64,000 nucleotides of DNA from Saprospiraceae bacterium UBA3362. GTDB taxonomy: Bacteria > Bacteroidota > Bacteroidia > Chitinophagales > Saprospiraceae. Positions 1 through 9,195 of this stretch are shown one piece after another (position 1 is the stretch's first letter; every line of letters starts with the position of its first letter). Below the pieces are notes generated by a model, which saw only the letters and a list, made by a program, of their open reading frames with translations, was not told the origin of the DNA and ran no database searches. The position numbers and the translations under genes were made by a program. The stretch covers positions 75,048 to 139,047 of the forward strand of contig DEQQ01000096.1 in the NCBI GenBank assembly GCA_002360455.1, written 5' to 3'.

Positions 1-4
1 GCAT

Positions 5-769
5 TTAATTTTTTGTATTCCAATGTTCTTCTAACAATTTATACTTCAAGAAATTGCCATATGCAGAAATTTTTGCAATAGACCAACCTGCTTTGCCATC
101 TAAAAATCCTAATCTTATTAGATAAGTATAAATCCATTTATAAACGGCACTGGCATACTTCATTATTCCGATATACTTTTTGCCTTTGATAAATTTACTT
201 TTTGCCGCTATCTTAGAAAAATACTCTGTTTGTTTAACATGATCTTCAACAGAGTAGTAAGTATAATGCAAGATATTGCCCGGCAGATGAACACATTTTT
301 GAGAAGAATCAAGGAGAATAAATTTATCATGTGGATTCTCACCACCCCAATGGCCGGAATTTTTATCCCAAAGTCTCAATTTTTTATCAGGATACCAACC
401 TCCGTGTCTTACCCAATGTCCGGCATAATAATTAAGTCGATTCATAGAGTAAGCATTTTTACTCTCAGAATCTTTTACATGTAGAATCGAAGCTTTCAGA
501 ATTTCATCAAGACACTCATCGGCATCCAAGGATAAAACCAAATCATGAGTGGCTAAATTTTTGGCATAGTTTTTTTGTTCTATATGTCCTGAAAATGGAT
601 TTTGAATTATTCTACACTGATATTCATTGCAAATACTCAATGTCTTGTCATTGCTGAAAGAGTCTACAATCAATATTTCATCTGCCAAATCTTTTATTGA
701 CTCTAGACAACGAGCAATGTTTTTTTCTTCATTGAAACATATGATAACAACAGACAGTTTGACACTCAC
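5..769 (-). CDS. Glycosyltransferase family 2 (WaaE/KdtX-like)
   Basis: A 254-residue GT-A fold enzyme that probably transfers a sugar to a lipopolysaccharide core or other surface glycan at the inner face of the membrane. The N-terminus (VVIICFNEEKNI, residues 7-18) and the VDSFSNDKT segment at about 35-43 are the nucleotide-sugar binding part of GT2 enzymes, and LDADE at 81-85 is the metal-binding DxD-type motif. The C-terminal half, rich in Tyr, Lys and Trp, matches the layout of WaaE-like beta-1,4-glucosyltransferases. The start is a GTG; no ATG lies near a sensible N-terminus. The gene is complete, with its TAA only a few bases from the window edge, so its downstream context is unseen. 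Acceptor and donor cannot be told from sequence. Confidence 0.85.
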   Translation of the reverse strand: MSVKLSVVIICFNEEKNIARCLESIKDLADEILIVDSFSNDKTLSICNEYQCRIIQNPFSGHIEQKNYAKNLATHDLVLSLDADECLDEILKASILHVKDSESKNAYSMNRLNYYAGHWVRHGGWYPDKKLRLWDKNSGHWGGENPHDKFILLDSSQKCVHLPGNILHYTYYSVEDHVKQTEYFSKIAAKSKFIKGKKYIGIMKYASAVYKWIYTYLIRLGFLDGKAGWSIAKISAYGNFLKYKLLEEHWNTKN

Positions 770-835
770 AAGGAATCTATTACTAATTCATGAAATGAAA
801 ATAAACCGTCGAACGCAATGGAATAAAAGAGCATT

Positions 836-1759
836 TTAGTCATTGGTTTTTTGAATCATCATGGCTTGGATTTGTTTCATAGTTTTCTCCATTCCTTCTG
901 CACTTCCATCCAAGAAAATGACATTGCCCTTGGAAGTTTCTGCAAAGTACTTTACAGCTTCGGTCCACATGGAGAATAAAATTACATTAGTATCCAGATT
1001 AGCTTGTTTCATTTGCTCAGCAGCTTGAGTCATACCCTTGGCCACTTCTTCGCGGAATAAGGCAACACCCTGACCTCTAAGTTGAGCGGCTTCGCGTTCT
1101 GCCGCTGCTGCAATTTTTATTGAGTTTCCTTCCGCTTCAGCTGCTTTAGTCTTTGTAATTAACAACGCCTGACCCTCGTTTTCTGCTGCAGCTTTGAGGT
1201 TGTTACTTGCAACAACTCTACTCATAGATTCTATGATGGCTTTATCGAAAGTGATATCATTTATCTGCAAATCCATAAGATGATATCCCCAACTTTCTAA
1301 TACACTATCTACATGATCTTTAACAAAATCTACTATATCTTTTCTCAGTCCAAGAATTTCTGTTTGCTTTCTGGTTGCAACAAAAGCTCTTATGTTTCCT
1401 TCTACAGTTCTAACCAACGCTTGCATAAAGTCTCTTTCGCTGATAAATTTAAATGCAACATTTTTTATGGTCTCCTCTTCATGATTCAACACACTGTAAA
1501 GAAGCATCGACTTAAAATATACATTGGCTTGGTCTGAGGTTACAGCTTGAAACTCTAGTTCTACTGATCTGTTTTGAATAGAAATTCGTTTGTAAATATT
1601 TTCCAACAATGGAATTTTAAAATTCAATCCCGGTCTAAGTATTCTGGAATATTTCCCAAACATGGTGATAACAGCAACAGTTCCTTGATTTACGGTAACT
1701 ATCCCAAAAACGAAGACAATAAGCAATAAAACTGTTGCAACTATAACAATCGGTGACAT
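836..1759 (-). CDS. SPFH/band 7 (stomatin-like) membrane protein
   Basis: A 307-residue stomatin/prohibitin-type protein that would form oligomeric scaffolds in the membrane. One hydrophobic segment (about residues 4-24) anchors it. The SPFH domain follows (about 25-200), recognisable from VNQGTVAVITMFGKYSRILRPG and the LxDLQINDITFDKAI region. An Ala/Glu/Lys-rich coiled coil at about 190-240 (KAAEAEGNSIKIAAAAEREAA) is typical of the family. The start ATG is followed directly by the membrane anchor. No NfeD partner is adjacent. The tail (EGMEKTMKQIQAMMIQK) is amphipathic. The cellular role cannot be told; homologues are linked to membrane protein quality control. Confidence 0.9.
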   Translation of the reverse strand: MSPIVIVATVLLLIVFVFGIVTVNQGTVAVITMFGKYSRILRPGLNFKIPLLENIYKRISIQNRSVELEFQAVTSDQANVYFKSMLLYSVLNHEEETIKNVAFKFISERDFMQALVRTVEGNIRAFVATRKQTEILGLRKDIVDFVKDHVDSVLESWGYHLMDLQINDITFDKAIIESMSRVVASNNLKAAAENEGQALLITKTKAAEAEGNSIKIAAAAEREAAQLRGQGVALFREEVAKGMTQAAEQMKQANLDTNVILFSMWTEAVKYFAETSKGNVIFLDGSAEGMEKTMKQIQAMMIQKTND

Positions 1760-1904
1760 AAAATAAATTTAATGGAACAAAAGTGATGAAATAATTTGAT
1801 TTTATATGAAACTAACAAAAGATTTTCATACTTCGTTCCATCCTATCTCTGTGACGGTTTAGGCCGAAATCTGATTTCCATTTTTAAGTTCAACATCAAA
1901 TGTC

Positions 1905-3929
1905 TTAGAACTTTGTCAATTTCTTAGTTATAATGGATTGATCTTCAATTCTAAATTGAACGTAATAAACTCCTGCCAAAATATTTTTTATATCCAATTC
2001 ATGTTGCCCTTTTCCAAAAAATTGTTTTTCTTGACGACTTAGCCTTTGGCCTTGATTATTGTACAGTTCATAGGATAAAAATGCATCTTCATCTAAATTG
2101 ATGAAATAGGAATTGGATTGATTTACTAAATGCAGATCTAAGCTTCTTAAATCTTCTTGAGTAGACGTATTGCTTGTGATGGTTGTGCTCAATGTGACAA
2201 CGCCGTATGCAGGAATTGAGAAATTCGTTGCGCCATTAGTTAGGCTTCCCGATGTATTTTTAAGATACGAATTATTGCTACTGGTCACAAATTGAATAGG
2301 ATTGGTTTTCAAATTAGTACGACCATTAATCACTAAACTGCAATTTTTAGTTTGATTCCCTGCATTAATCAAAACCGTTACTAAATTTCCCGTAGAATCA
2401 TTGAAATAAGAAGAAGCATAAAGATCGTTTTGGTTAGTCACTGTGTTTACCCTCACCATATTGGGTCTAACCCATTTCATAAAATGCTTGACCGCTGCAT
2501 ATTTTGGTGATGTTTCTCCAAGGGCTATGCTTGTTAACCCCTGATCGGTGACAGTCCCGGTAGAATTTACATCCGTAAATGTCCAATAAAGCCAAGCGGA
2601 CTGCAAACCTGTAGTCAAAGCATGATGTATTTTAAGGGCAATACTCCAACCGCCATTACTAGGAAATCCCGAACCGGGATTAAGCCATTGATTGACCTCT
2701 CCCGAGGTTTCGGTCATCCATGATTTTTTATTAAATGAAGTAAATCCTTTGACATTGGCAGGGATTCCAGGAGCAGGACTTGTTGTCCACCCATTTGCCC
2801 ACCAGTTCCACAAATTGGAGTTCGCTCCTGCACTTGAAACTCCATTATAGTCGTAGCCATGGATGCAGTAAAAATCCACTGCTTTCAATGCCGCAGTATC
2901 TTTTGCTATATTGGCTAGATATTGTAGATTTTTATGAACAGGGCCACCATACTCCCACATACCGTATGCATCGCCTCCCAAGAGATCTTCAGGTCCCATG
3001 AGCCTGATATTTCTAAGTTCAGGATATTGATCAAATTCAGCTCTGATCAGTTTCAGTGCAGTAATGTATTGAGAAGATAATGGATAGCTTGCGCTATTAT
3101 AGAATTGCTCAAAATTCAATTCGTTTTGGATGCTAATGGCATAAAACTGTACTTTATGATATCGTTGATAACCTAAAATGTAGGCTGCTGTTGACCTTGC
3201 AAACTGCGTAAGAGAAGAAGTTCTCCCCGTACCACCCTGAGAGGCATCATTGAAAACTTCTAGTGGAGTATTGCTAACATCCAATCTGCCTCCGGCAAAA
3301 TTTCCTCCCCATATAAAAGGCCATTTGGCTCCATTTATGGGACCAGGCCACCAGTCTTGATTGTAAGCATTTCCACTGCTCACTTTTACCCAAGGCACAG
3401 GAGACCACAATGAACCTATTAATTTGAAATCACCCAGTTGGTTTTTTTTCGATAAGCCTGCGCTTATGGCACCATTGGGGCTATAAACGAAGTATTTCAC
3501 ATTATCTTCAATATTAGGGCCCATAACGGCAATGGGAGCGTTTCGACCGCCAAATAGTCTTCCATAATCGTTGGGTCCTGTATAAGTTCGAACCCTATTT
3601 TTTTCAGGCCCATCGGGATTGGAAGGGTCTTCAAGATTAAAAACCGATTTCACAGAACTGCCCATAAACCAAGGAGAAAAATAACTTAAATCAGAGTAAG
3701 GACTTCTTAATTTTGGAGTAAGATCTACTCTGTATATGCTGGCGGCAAGATCGTCATAATAAAGTTTTTGCCATCTGGAATCATTGACCTCATCATTGCC
3801 TTGATGACAACCGAATCCATCAATGGTTTGAAATTTAGAGTTCAAGTTTATGTTTATGGTCGACTGAGCAATAATTAAACTTTGGATAAGAGCAAATAGT
3901 ATTAGGTAAAGTTGTTTTTGGAATTTCAT
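1905..3929 (-). CDS. Secreted glycoside hydrolase family 30 with T9SS sorting domain
   Basis: A 674-residue exported glycosidase. The signal peptide is residues 1-21 (hydrophobic, ending IIAQ). The catalytic (beta/alpha)8 barrel carries the clan GH-A residues: acid/base Glu in SIQNELNF (about E270) and nucleophile Glu in WMTETSGE (about E407). IDGFGCHQGND near the N-terminus is the usual GH30 opening. A beta-rich accessory region follows, then a C-terminal type IX sorting domain (YELYNNQGQRL ... GVYYVQFRI, ending ITKKLTKF). GH30 enzymes cut beta-1,6-galactan, beta-1,6-glucan or glucuronoxylan; the substrate here is not clear. I chose the ATG at 3929 over an in-frame TTG nine bases upstream because it begins a standard signal peptide. 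The gene stands alone, with no SusC/SusD pair. Confidence 0.85.
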   Translation of the reverse strand: MKFQKQLYLILFALIQSLIIAQSTININLNSKFQTIDGFGCHQGNDEVNDSRWQKLYYDDLAASIYRVDLTPKLRSPYSDLSYFSPWFMGSSVKSVFNLEDPSNPDGPEKNRVRTYTGPNDYGRLFGGRNAPIAVMGPNIEDNVKYFVYSPNGAISAGLSKKNQLGDFKLIGSLWSPVPWVKVSSGNAYNQDWWPGPINGAKWPFIWGGNFAGGRLDVSNTPLEVFNDASQGGTGRTSSLTQFARSTAAYILGYQRYHKVQFYAISIQNELNFEQFYNSASYPLSSQYITALKLIRAEFDQYPELRNIRLMGPEDLLGGDAYGMWEYGGPVHKNLQYLANIAKDTAALKAVDFYCIHGYDYNGVSSAGANSNLWNWWANGWTTSPAPGIPANVKGFTSFNKKSWMTETSGEVNQWLNPGSGFPSNGGWSIALKIHHALTTGLQSAWLYWTFTDVNSTGTVTDQGLTSIALGETSPKYAAVKHFMKWVRPNMVRVNTVTNQNDLYASSYFNDSTGNLVTVLINAGNQTKNCSLVINGRTNLKTNPIQFVTSSNNSYLKNTSGSLTNGATNFSIPAYGVVTLSTTITSNTSTQEDLRSLDLHLVNQSNSYFINLDEDAFLSYELYNNQGQRLSRQEKQFFGKGQHELDIKNILAGVYYVQFRIEDQSIITKKLTKF

Positions 3930-4100
3930 ATGGACCAATTTAAATTTTTATTGAGTTAAAAATTAGACCCTAAAAGTAGAGCTTTTGTTGCTTGTAGAGA
4001 TATGTATTTTACAAAAGGAGGATAGATTTTTGTGAGCGGAGGAATTGTCTATTAATTTATTGAAAAAAATATTGTCACACTACAATTCCTGTCCAAAACT

Positions 4101-4108
4101 TATCTTTG
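4101..4108 (+). promoter_or_regulatory. Bacteroidota -7 box (TATCTTTG) of the YdeI-like gene
   Basis: An exact match to the TAnnTTTG -7 consensus, 24 bases before the ATG at 4133. The TTG that could serve as an earlier in-frame start lies inside this box, which supports the ATG. No convincing TTTG -33 element was seen at the usual spacing. Confidence 0.5.
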
Positions 4109-4132
4109 ACAGTTCAAATTCAAAAATATTCT

Positions 4133-4753
4133 ATGAATCAGGCAGTAGATCTTTATCTTCAGGACGGATGCGGCAGGTGTAAATTTTATGCAACTCCAAA
4201 GTGCAAGGTCAACACATGGAGAGAGGAGCTCGTTTTGCTGAGACAAATTGTTTTGTCTACGGGTCTAAAAGAAGAATTAAAGTGGAGCTTTCCATGTTAC
4301 ACATTTGAATCTCACAATGTAGTAATGATTGCGGCGTTCAAAGATTATTGTGCTGTCAGTTTTTTTAAAGGAGCTCTGTTGAAAGATAACGATAAGCTTT
4401 TGTCCAGTCACGGCAGTAGTTCTCAGGCTGTAAGAATTATTAAATTTTTATCTGTAGATGAAATCATTGAAAAAGAAAATAAAATCAAAGAGTACATTCA
4501 AAATGCAATAAATAATGAGCTAAAAGGACTTAAAATTCAGTTCAAAAAAAATCCGGAGCCTATTCCTGCTGAGCTTATGACGGCTTTGGATAAATTCGAA
4601 CAACTCAAGACAGCATTCAACGCTCTGACTCCCGGGAAACAAAGATCTTATATTCTTTATATTTCGCAAGCCAAACAGACTGTTACAAGAGAGAAAAGAG
4701 TCGAACAGTGCATTCCAAAAATTTTACGCGGAGAAGCGTTCTTACAAAGATAA
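4133..4753 (+). CDS. YdeI/OmpD-associated family protein
   Basis: A 206-residue protein of the YdeI family (DUF1801-like N-terminal half plus the C-terminal OmdA/YdeI helix region). The N-terminus shows the family signature DGCGRCKFYATPKCKVN, then LKEELKWSFPCYTF, the DUF1801 core, which is related in fold to frataxin/YjbR proteins. The C-terminal part LTPGKQRSYILYISQAKQT is typical of YdeI. The biochemical function is unknown; E. coli YdeI has been linked to stress survival. Translation from the upstream TTG at 4106 would start inside the promoter box, so the ATG is preferred. The gene end overlaps tail-to-tail by 12 bases with the decayed gene on the other strand. Confidence 0.8.
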   Translation: MNQAVDLYLQDGCGRCKFYATPKCKVNTWREELVLLRQIVLSTGLKEELKWSFPCYTFESHNVVMIAAFKDYCAVSFFKGALLKDNDKLLSSHGSSSQAVRIIKFLSVDEIIEKENKIKEYIQNAINNELKGLKIQFKKNPEPIPAELMTALDKFEQLKTAFNALTPGKQRSYILYISQAKQTVTREKRVEQCIPKILRGEAFLQR

Positions 4754-5170
4754 TTTCTTGTTTTTTAGCCTTACTTCAATGTTCGGATTTATTGTTATCA
4801 ATTCTTCAATAAATTTTTGTTTGAATTTTGGAGAAATCAAAACTGAGTAACTCATTCCAAATTTAATCTTCAACCGCTCTGTTGAAAGGGCAGGCGAACT
4901 CGCAGATTCATTTGTTTCTGATATACTAGTAATTGAATTAATGAGTATCTCTTTTCGGGAGGAAAGGCCACAAAAAATGATTCAGGATTCTCCTGAAATA
5001 AGATAATAGCTATTTAAAAAAAGAGTAGCTGTAAATAATAAACACAAAATTAGGAGAATAATAGCGAGCCAACTTTTCACAACAATTGCAGAGAATAAGG
5101 CAATATCAGAGCTTGCAATAAGTGGAAGTACAACTTCAAGCCCTATTTTTGATCTGTATATTTTTTTTAT
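4742..5170 (-). pseudogene. Decayed bacterial PH-domain (bPH_4-like) membrane protein gene
   Basis: Reading the minus strand from 5170 gives 143 codons in one frame: ATA (where ATG is expected), then KKIYRSKIGLEVVLPLI, a hydrophobic stretch at codons 35-52 (LAIILLILCLLFTATLFL), NSYYLISGES, an in-frame TGA (codon 63, bases 4982-4984), then the rest of the domain: SSRKEILINSITSISET, SSPALSTERLKIKFG, VLISPKFKQKFIEEL and NPNIEV, ending at TAA. This order (two-helix membrane part, then ISPK and NPxIE motifs) is that of the bPH_4 family. The frame is otherwise uninterrupted, so the gene seems recently inactivated by a lost start codon and a nonsense change. Family assignment is from memory of the motif order. 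Confidence 0.7.
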
Positions 5171-5202
5171 TCAGCAAAGATTAAGAGTGTTTTCGGAATA
5201 TA

Positions 5203-5535
5203 TCAATTTCTAATGCGCTCAGTCGGATAAATTTCTTCTACAACCTGTAAAATAGTTCTAAAAGCCACAAATCGATTGGCGTATTTTTCTATATGTTTTT
5301 TCTGAAGAGCCGGTGCACACAGAGCCATATATTTTTGCAATCCTTCCATAGAGAATGCATCATATTGGAGAGCATAGGTTACGCCATCAGGCTCATCGGT
5401 ATCCAATTTCGAAATTCTACATTTATTAAAGTATCCTGTAGCCAATACCTCAGGAATATGCTGTGACTTCATCCAGCTCAACCATTCATCATGGATTACG
5501 GGATCTATTTTGACGGTTACATTATAAATTACCAT
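5203..5535 (-). CDS. DUF4286 family protein
   Basis: A 110-residue soluble protein that matches the DUF4286 pattern: VIYNVTVKIDPVIHDEWLSWM, then HIPEVLATGYFNKCRI and a YALQY strand, followed by a helix and VAFRTIL. The fold is a ferredoxin-like alpha/beta barrel of the dimeric type; no enzymatic function is established. It starts with ATG nine bases after the stop of the upstream TPR gene on the same strand, so the two are probably co-transcribed. Confidence 0.8.
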   Translation of the reverse strand: MVIYNVTVKIDPVIHDEWLSWMKSQHIPEVLATGYFNKCRISKLDTDEPDGVTYALQYDAFSMEGLQKYMALCAPALQKKHIEKYANRFVAFRTILQVVEEIYPTERIRN

Positions 5536-5544
5536 GATCTTGTT

Positions 5545-7362
5545 TTATTGAGCTTGGTCGCCACGAAGTTGGCGGAATCTTTTTCTCGCTTCCACAGCCA
5601 AGATACTTCCGCTAAACTCCATAAATAATTTTTCATACAATTGTTTCGCCTTTTCTTTATCCTCTTTTTGATAATCATAAATTTTGGCAAGCTCAAACAG
5701 AGAGTTATCTGCTCGAATATCGTCTTTATATTTTTCTACAACTCGCTCAAATCTTTCTATAGCTTTATCAGTTTCTTTTAATTTGTTGAATATTTTACCT
5801 TGCAGATACCAGACATCATCTTCTAATGTATTTTCTACAGTGAGAGATCTTATAGAATCTAAAAGAAGCAGAGCGTCATCGTGTAAATTCTGAAACACCT
5901 TGAGTTCTGCCTGAGAATACATTCGCAGTGCTTCTCCCAAAGTATCTTTTGCAAGATTATCCAAAATGAATACAGATAGATCAATGGCATCATTCGAGAT
6001 GAGTCTGGATGTAGCTCGTTTCAAAATATCAAATTGTTCTTGAGCCCAAGTAAAATCTCCGGCATAATAAGACAGTCTTGCATTTCTGAATCTTGCATCT
6101 TCTCCTAGTTGATCTTCAAGAAAATCTTTGTCCACTTGAGAATATAATAAAGTAGCCTCCCACCGTTCTCCGGCTATGAGGTAATAGTCTCCAAGATCTA
6201 GTTTTGCCCTAGCTTTGGTTTGAGGATCTACATTTGGTAAGTTGATGTATTGTTCAAGGAGGTCAATGGCTTTGCTGAGTTTGTTGAGGTATTTGGCCTC
6301 TAATTCTGCATATTCTATCCATAAATCACCTACCAGACGTGCTGAGCCGTATTCATTTTTAAATTGCTCATAGTCTGATTCAAGGGCAAGTAAATCTTGA
6401 TGGTTGTAATTGTTTTTTTCTACAATTTGCTTTCTCCTGCAAATTAAAATGTGTCTGCTTGCTTCCAAATAATAGGTTTCGGCCTGACCCTTGGCTTTAA
6501 GATAAGAGAAGCCGTCTATCGCAGTTCGGTAGTCACTCTCCAACATTGCATTATAGGCAAGTTGATAAACACTGGCACCGTTTTCATTCAGCAGTCTGTC
6601 AAGAGATTTGGTTTGGCGCATAGCGTTCATGTAGTCTTTATTTTGAATAAAGCTCCAAGCCAACAATTCTATATATGAGCTTTGGTCGGGTTTTTTTTCC
6701 AGCTCCGAGTAAAGTTCAGCCTGCAGCTCCGGATACAATTCTTTTGGAAGGTAAACGATAAGCTGATTTCCTAATTGGTTGACGTCAATGCTGCCGTTTT
6801 TGAGCGCCTTCATATAGTATTGCAGCATTTTCTTGGGTTCATTTTTCTTTCTGTACAAGTCGGCAAGAAGACTGTTGAAGTCAGCCTGTTCTCCCATAAG
6901 TTTTTGAGCTTTTTCGTAAACTTGAATGGAGAGATCGTATCGGTTTTGATTGCCAAAAAGATTGGCTAACTTATAAGCTATGATGACTTCGGGCTGTAAT
7001 TTATTAATGGCTTCTAGAAAATGTTTTTCGGCTTTCTCAGGCTCATTTTGTCGCATGGCAAGGTTGCCAAGTTGATAGTATTGGATGCAATCTTTTGGTT
7101 TTTTGGCAATTTCTTTTTTGATGAGACTTTCTGCTTCATCAAACTGCTTCATTGACATCAGACATTCGAGATAATTGTTGTAGTATATATCAATATTGGG
7201 TTGAGATTGGACCAATGACTTATACAGTCCTGCAGCTTTTTCGTACTCACCGGATTGAAAATATTGTAATGCCAACCTTGGATCCTGAGCAAAAAGACCA
7301 TTGATCAGTAAACTAAAACAAAATACCCAAAATGATGTCAATTTTGAGGAACGAATACTCAT
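5545..7362 (-). CDS. Exported tetratricopeptide repeat protein
   Basis: A 605-residue periplasmic or envelope protein. It has a signal peptide (residues 1-25, ending GLFAQ) and then many TPR-type helix pairs throughout, for example ALQYFQSGEYEKAAGLYKSL, YYQLGNLAMRQNEPEKAEKHF and DNSLFELAKIYDYQKEDKEKA. TPR arrays bind other proteins; no catalytic domain is visible. Proteins of this size and layout are common in Bacteroidota, where many are linked to envelope complexes, but a specific partner cannot be named. It is the first gene of a probable pair with the DUF4286 gene. Confidence 0.8.
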   Translation of the reverse strand: MSIRSSKLTSFWVFCFSLLINGLFAQDPRLALQYFQSGEYEKAAGLYKSLVQSQPNIDIYYNNYLECLMSMKQFDEAESLIKKEIAKKPKDCIQYYQLGNLAMRQNEPEKAEKHFLEAINKLQPEVIIAYKLANLFGNQNRYDLSIQVYEKAQKLMGEQADFNSLLADLYRKKNEPKKMLQYYMKALKNGSIDVNQLGNQLIVYLPKELYPELQAELYSELEKKPDQSSYIELLAWSFIQNKDYMNAMRQTKSLDRLLNENGASVYQLAYNAMLESDYRTAIDGFSYLKAKGQAETYYLEASRHILICRRKQIVEKNNYNHQDLLALESDYEQFKNEYGSARLVGDLWIEYAELEAKYLNKLSKAIDLLEQYINLPNVDPQTKARAKLDLGDYYLIAGERWEATLLYSQVDKDFLEDQLGEDARFRNARLSYYAGDFTWAQEQFDILKRATSRLISNDAIDLSVFILDNLAKDTLGEALRMYSQAELKVFQNLHDDALLLLDSIRSLTVENTLEDDVWYLQGKIFNKLKETDKAIERFERVVEKYKDDIRADNSLFELAKIYDYQKEDKEKAKQLYEKLFMEFSGSILAVEARKRFRQLRGDQAQ

Positions 7363-7542
7363 GTTGTTTTAAACAGTAAAAAGGCAAAAATGATTCAAAA
7401 TGACTTACAATATTCAAGAAGAGCTTAGCTTTACCCAAAACAATTCCTCTCTCCGAACTTTCTGACAGAGCCCATAATTGGATTGAAGATATTCCATCCA
7501 TAAGGTCTGTCTTCAATGGAGGTTTGCATATCGATATCCAAA

Positions 7543-7576
7543 AAAAAAAGTCCATCAAATGAATGACAGACTTTTT
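7543..7576 (-). terminator. Probable intrinsic terminator of tRNA-Cys
   Basis: On the minus strand AAAAAGTC pairs with GACTTTTT across a 16-base loop, and the second arm runs on into a T tract. It lies just downstream of the tRNA. The stem is short, so confidence is modest. Confidence 0.4.
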
Positions 7577-7582
7577 GTTTTG

Positions 7583-7653
7583 AGGTCGAAAGCGGATTCG
7601 AACCGCTGTAGGAGCTTTTGCAGAGCTCTGCCTAGCCACTCGGCCATCCGACC
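7583..7653 (-). tRNA. tRNA-Cys (anticodon GCA)
   Basis: On the minus strand the acceptor stem GGTCGGA pairs with its partner near the 3' end, and the D-arm is GCCGAGTGGCTAGGC. The anticodon stem GAGCT/AGCTC encloses the loop CTGCAAA (anticodon GCA), and the T-arm carries GGTTCGAATCC. The discriminator base is T, as expected for cysteine. No CCA is encoded. Confidence 0.95.
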
Positions 7654-7998
7654 ATAGTCCTTTTTTCTAAGGAACTGCAAATTTATAACAATTTTCATTC
7701 CAAACTAATGAAATCGCAAAAGCTATAGGATTTTTTCGATGGGATCATCCTTTTTCTGTTGTTAGTCTGCAATAAATATTATTATATAACAGAGTATCAA
7801 CGATTTAGATCAAATTGTCAAGCCTTGTGAAGCGGCAGAGCTGTGCGATTAGCTTGCCAAAAGCAGAACCATGAGGGTTGCAAAACTAGACCTGACAGTA
7901 GGGAGCTCCCGCGACCGGATGGCAGGACTCAGGCTACAATCAAAGAGCCACAAGCTGCCTCTCCAAAACCTATTTTTTGTTCAAATGGATCTTGAGCA
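7654..7998. other. Intergenic region with repeat copy 1
   Basis: No gene was recognised in this stretch between tRNA-Cys and the glutaryl-CoA dehydrogenase gene. The left half is AT-rich. The right half is richer in GC and contains one copy of a short dispersed repeat (listed separately). A 60-codon open frame at 7871-8053 reads through the repeat and is not credible. Confidence 0.5.
7880..7936 (+). repeat. Short interspersed repeat, copy 1
   Basis: Begins gcaaaactagacctgacag and ends gatggcaggactcaggcta after cgaccg. The middle is the self-complementary gggagctccc. The flanks match copy 2 (9366-9429, opposite strand) almost base for base, while the centres differ but both form a hairpin. 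This pattern of conserved edges and a variable stem suggests a mobile or structured intergenic repeat. Confidence 0.65.
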
Positions 7999-9195
7999 CT
8001 ACGCCCCAAAAGCGTTGATGCCTGTTACGTCCATGCCCGTGATGAGCAAATGAATATCGTGTGTGCCCTCATAAGTTAGGACGGTTTCGAGGTTCATCAT
8101 GTGGCGCATGATAGGATATTCGTTGGTGATGCCCATTCCTCCAAGGATCTGCCGAGCCTCTCGAGCAATGGTGAGGGCCATGTTCACGTTGTTTCGTTTG
8201 GCCATAGAAATTTGAGCCGGTGTAGCTGCCGATTTATTGGCTAAACTACCCAATCTCCAAGCTAAAAGTTGGGCTTTGGTAATTTCGGTGATCATCTCTG
8301 CCAACTTCTTCTGGGTGAGCTGAAACGCTGCCAGAGGTTTGCCAAATTGGATTCTTTCTTTGCTGTATTTCAGGGCCGTATCATAACAGTCTAAGGCTGC
8401 TCCTATGGCTCCCCAAGCAATGCCGTAGCGAGCTTTGGATAGACAGGACAGCGGACCTTTTAGACCTTTTACATGAGGGAAAACTTGAGACTTTGGTACT
8501 CTCACATCCTCAAAAACCAGCTCGCCGGTGATGGAAGCCCGCAAAGACCATTTGCCATGAATTTCGGGAGCAGAAAATCCTTTTGCATCTTTTTCTACTA
8601 CCATTCCGAGGATTTCACCCTGCTCGTTTTTTGCCCAAACCACAGCTAAATCGGCTACAGGCGAGTTGGTGATCCACATTTTGGCCCCATTAAGTATATA
8701 AGCATCGCCATCATCCCTTACGTTGGTAACCATTCCGGCAGGATTGGACCCAAAATCAGGCTCTGTCAAGCCAAAACAACCTATAAACTCCCCGGAACCT
8801 AACTTAGGCAGGTATTTTCTTTTTTGTTCTTCACTGGCAAATCTGTAAATGGGATACATGACCAGAGAGCCTTGCACAGAGGCCATAGAGCGAACTCCGC
8901 TGTCTCCTCTTTCTAACTCTTGCATGATCACGCCATAAGCTATTTCATCCATTCCACCTCCGCCGTATTCTGTAGGAAGACTTGGTCCATAAGCCCCTAT
9001 TTCTGCCAGTCCTTTGAACAAATGACGAGGACATTCATGCTTATCGCTGTATTCTTCTATGATGGGTGTCACTTCGGCCTTTACCCAATCCCTCACTGCC
9101 TGCCTTGCCAATAAATGTTCTTCTGTCAACAGTTCATCTATAAGATAATAATCATGCCCCTGATAGCTGTCGGTTCGCTTATTTATACTTGCCAT
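7999..9195 (-). CDS. Acyl-CoA dehydrogenase, glutaryl-CoA dehydrogenase type
   Basis: A 398-residue FAD flavoenzyme. Glutaryl-CoA dehydrogenases oxidise and decarboxylate glutaryl-CoA to crotonyl-CoA in lysine/tryptophan breakdown. The family pattern is clear: GCFGLTEPDFGSNP (FAD and substrate binding, residues about 145-158), the K-M-W-I-T-N segment, and the catalytic base in TYEGTHDIH (about E376), which is the position and context typical of glutaryl-CoA dehydrogenase rather than short-chain enzymes. I start at the ATG at 9195 (MASINKRTDSY). The frame stays open 71 codons further upstream, but that extension translates the intergenic repeat. The usual ETF partners are not adjacent. The gene sits alone between two inverted copies of the repeat. 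Confidence 0.88.
   Translation of the reverse strand: MASINKRTDSYQGHDYYLIDELLTEEHLLARQAVRDWVKAEVTPIIEEYSDKHECPRHLFKGLAEIGAYGPSLPTEYGGGGMDEIAYGVIMQELERGDSGVRSMASVQGSLVMYPIYRFASEEQKRKYLPKLGSGEFIGCFGLTEPDFGSNPAGMVTNVRDDGDAYILNGAKMWITNSPVADLAVVWAKNEQGEILGMVVEKDAKGFSAPEIHGKWSLRASITGELVFEDVRVPKSQVFPHVKGLKGPLSCLSKARYGIAWGAIGAALDCYDTALKYSKERIQFGKPLAAFQLTQKKLAEMITEITKAQLLAWRLGSLANKSAATPAQISMAKRNNVNMALTIAREARQILGGMGITNEYPIMRHMMNLETVLTYEGTHDIHLLITGMDVTGINAFGA

Noticed and set aside
7313..7639. 108-codon minus-strand frame
   Set aside because: Covers tRNA-Cys and the N-terminus of the TPR gene in another frame.
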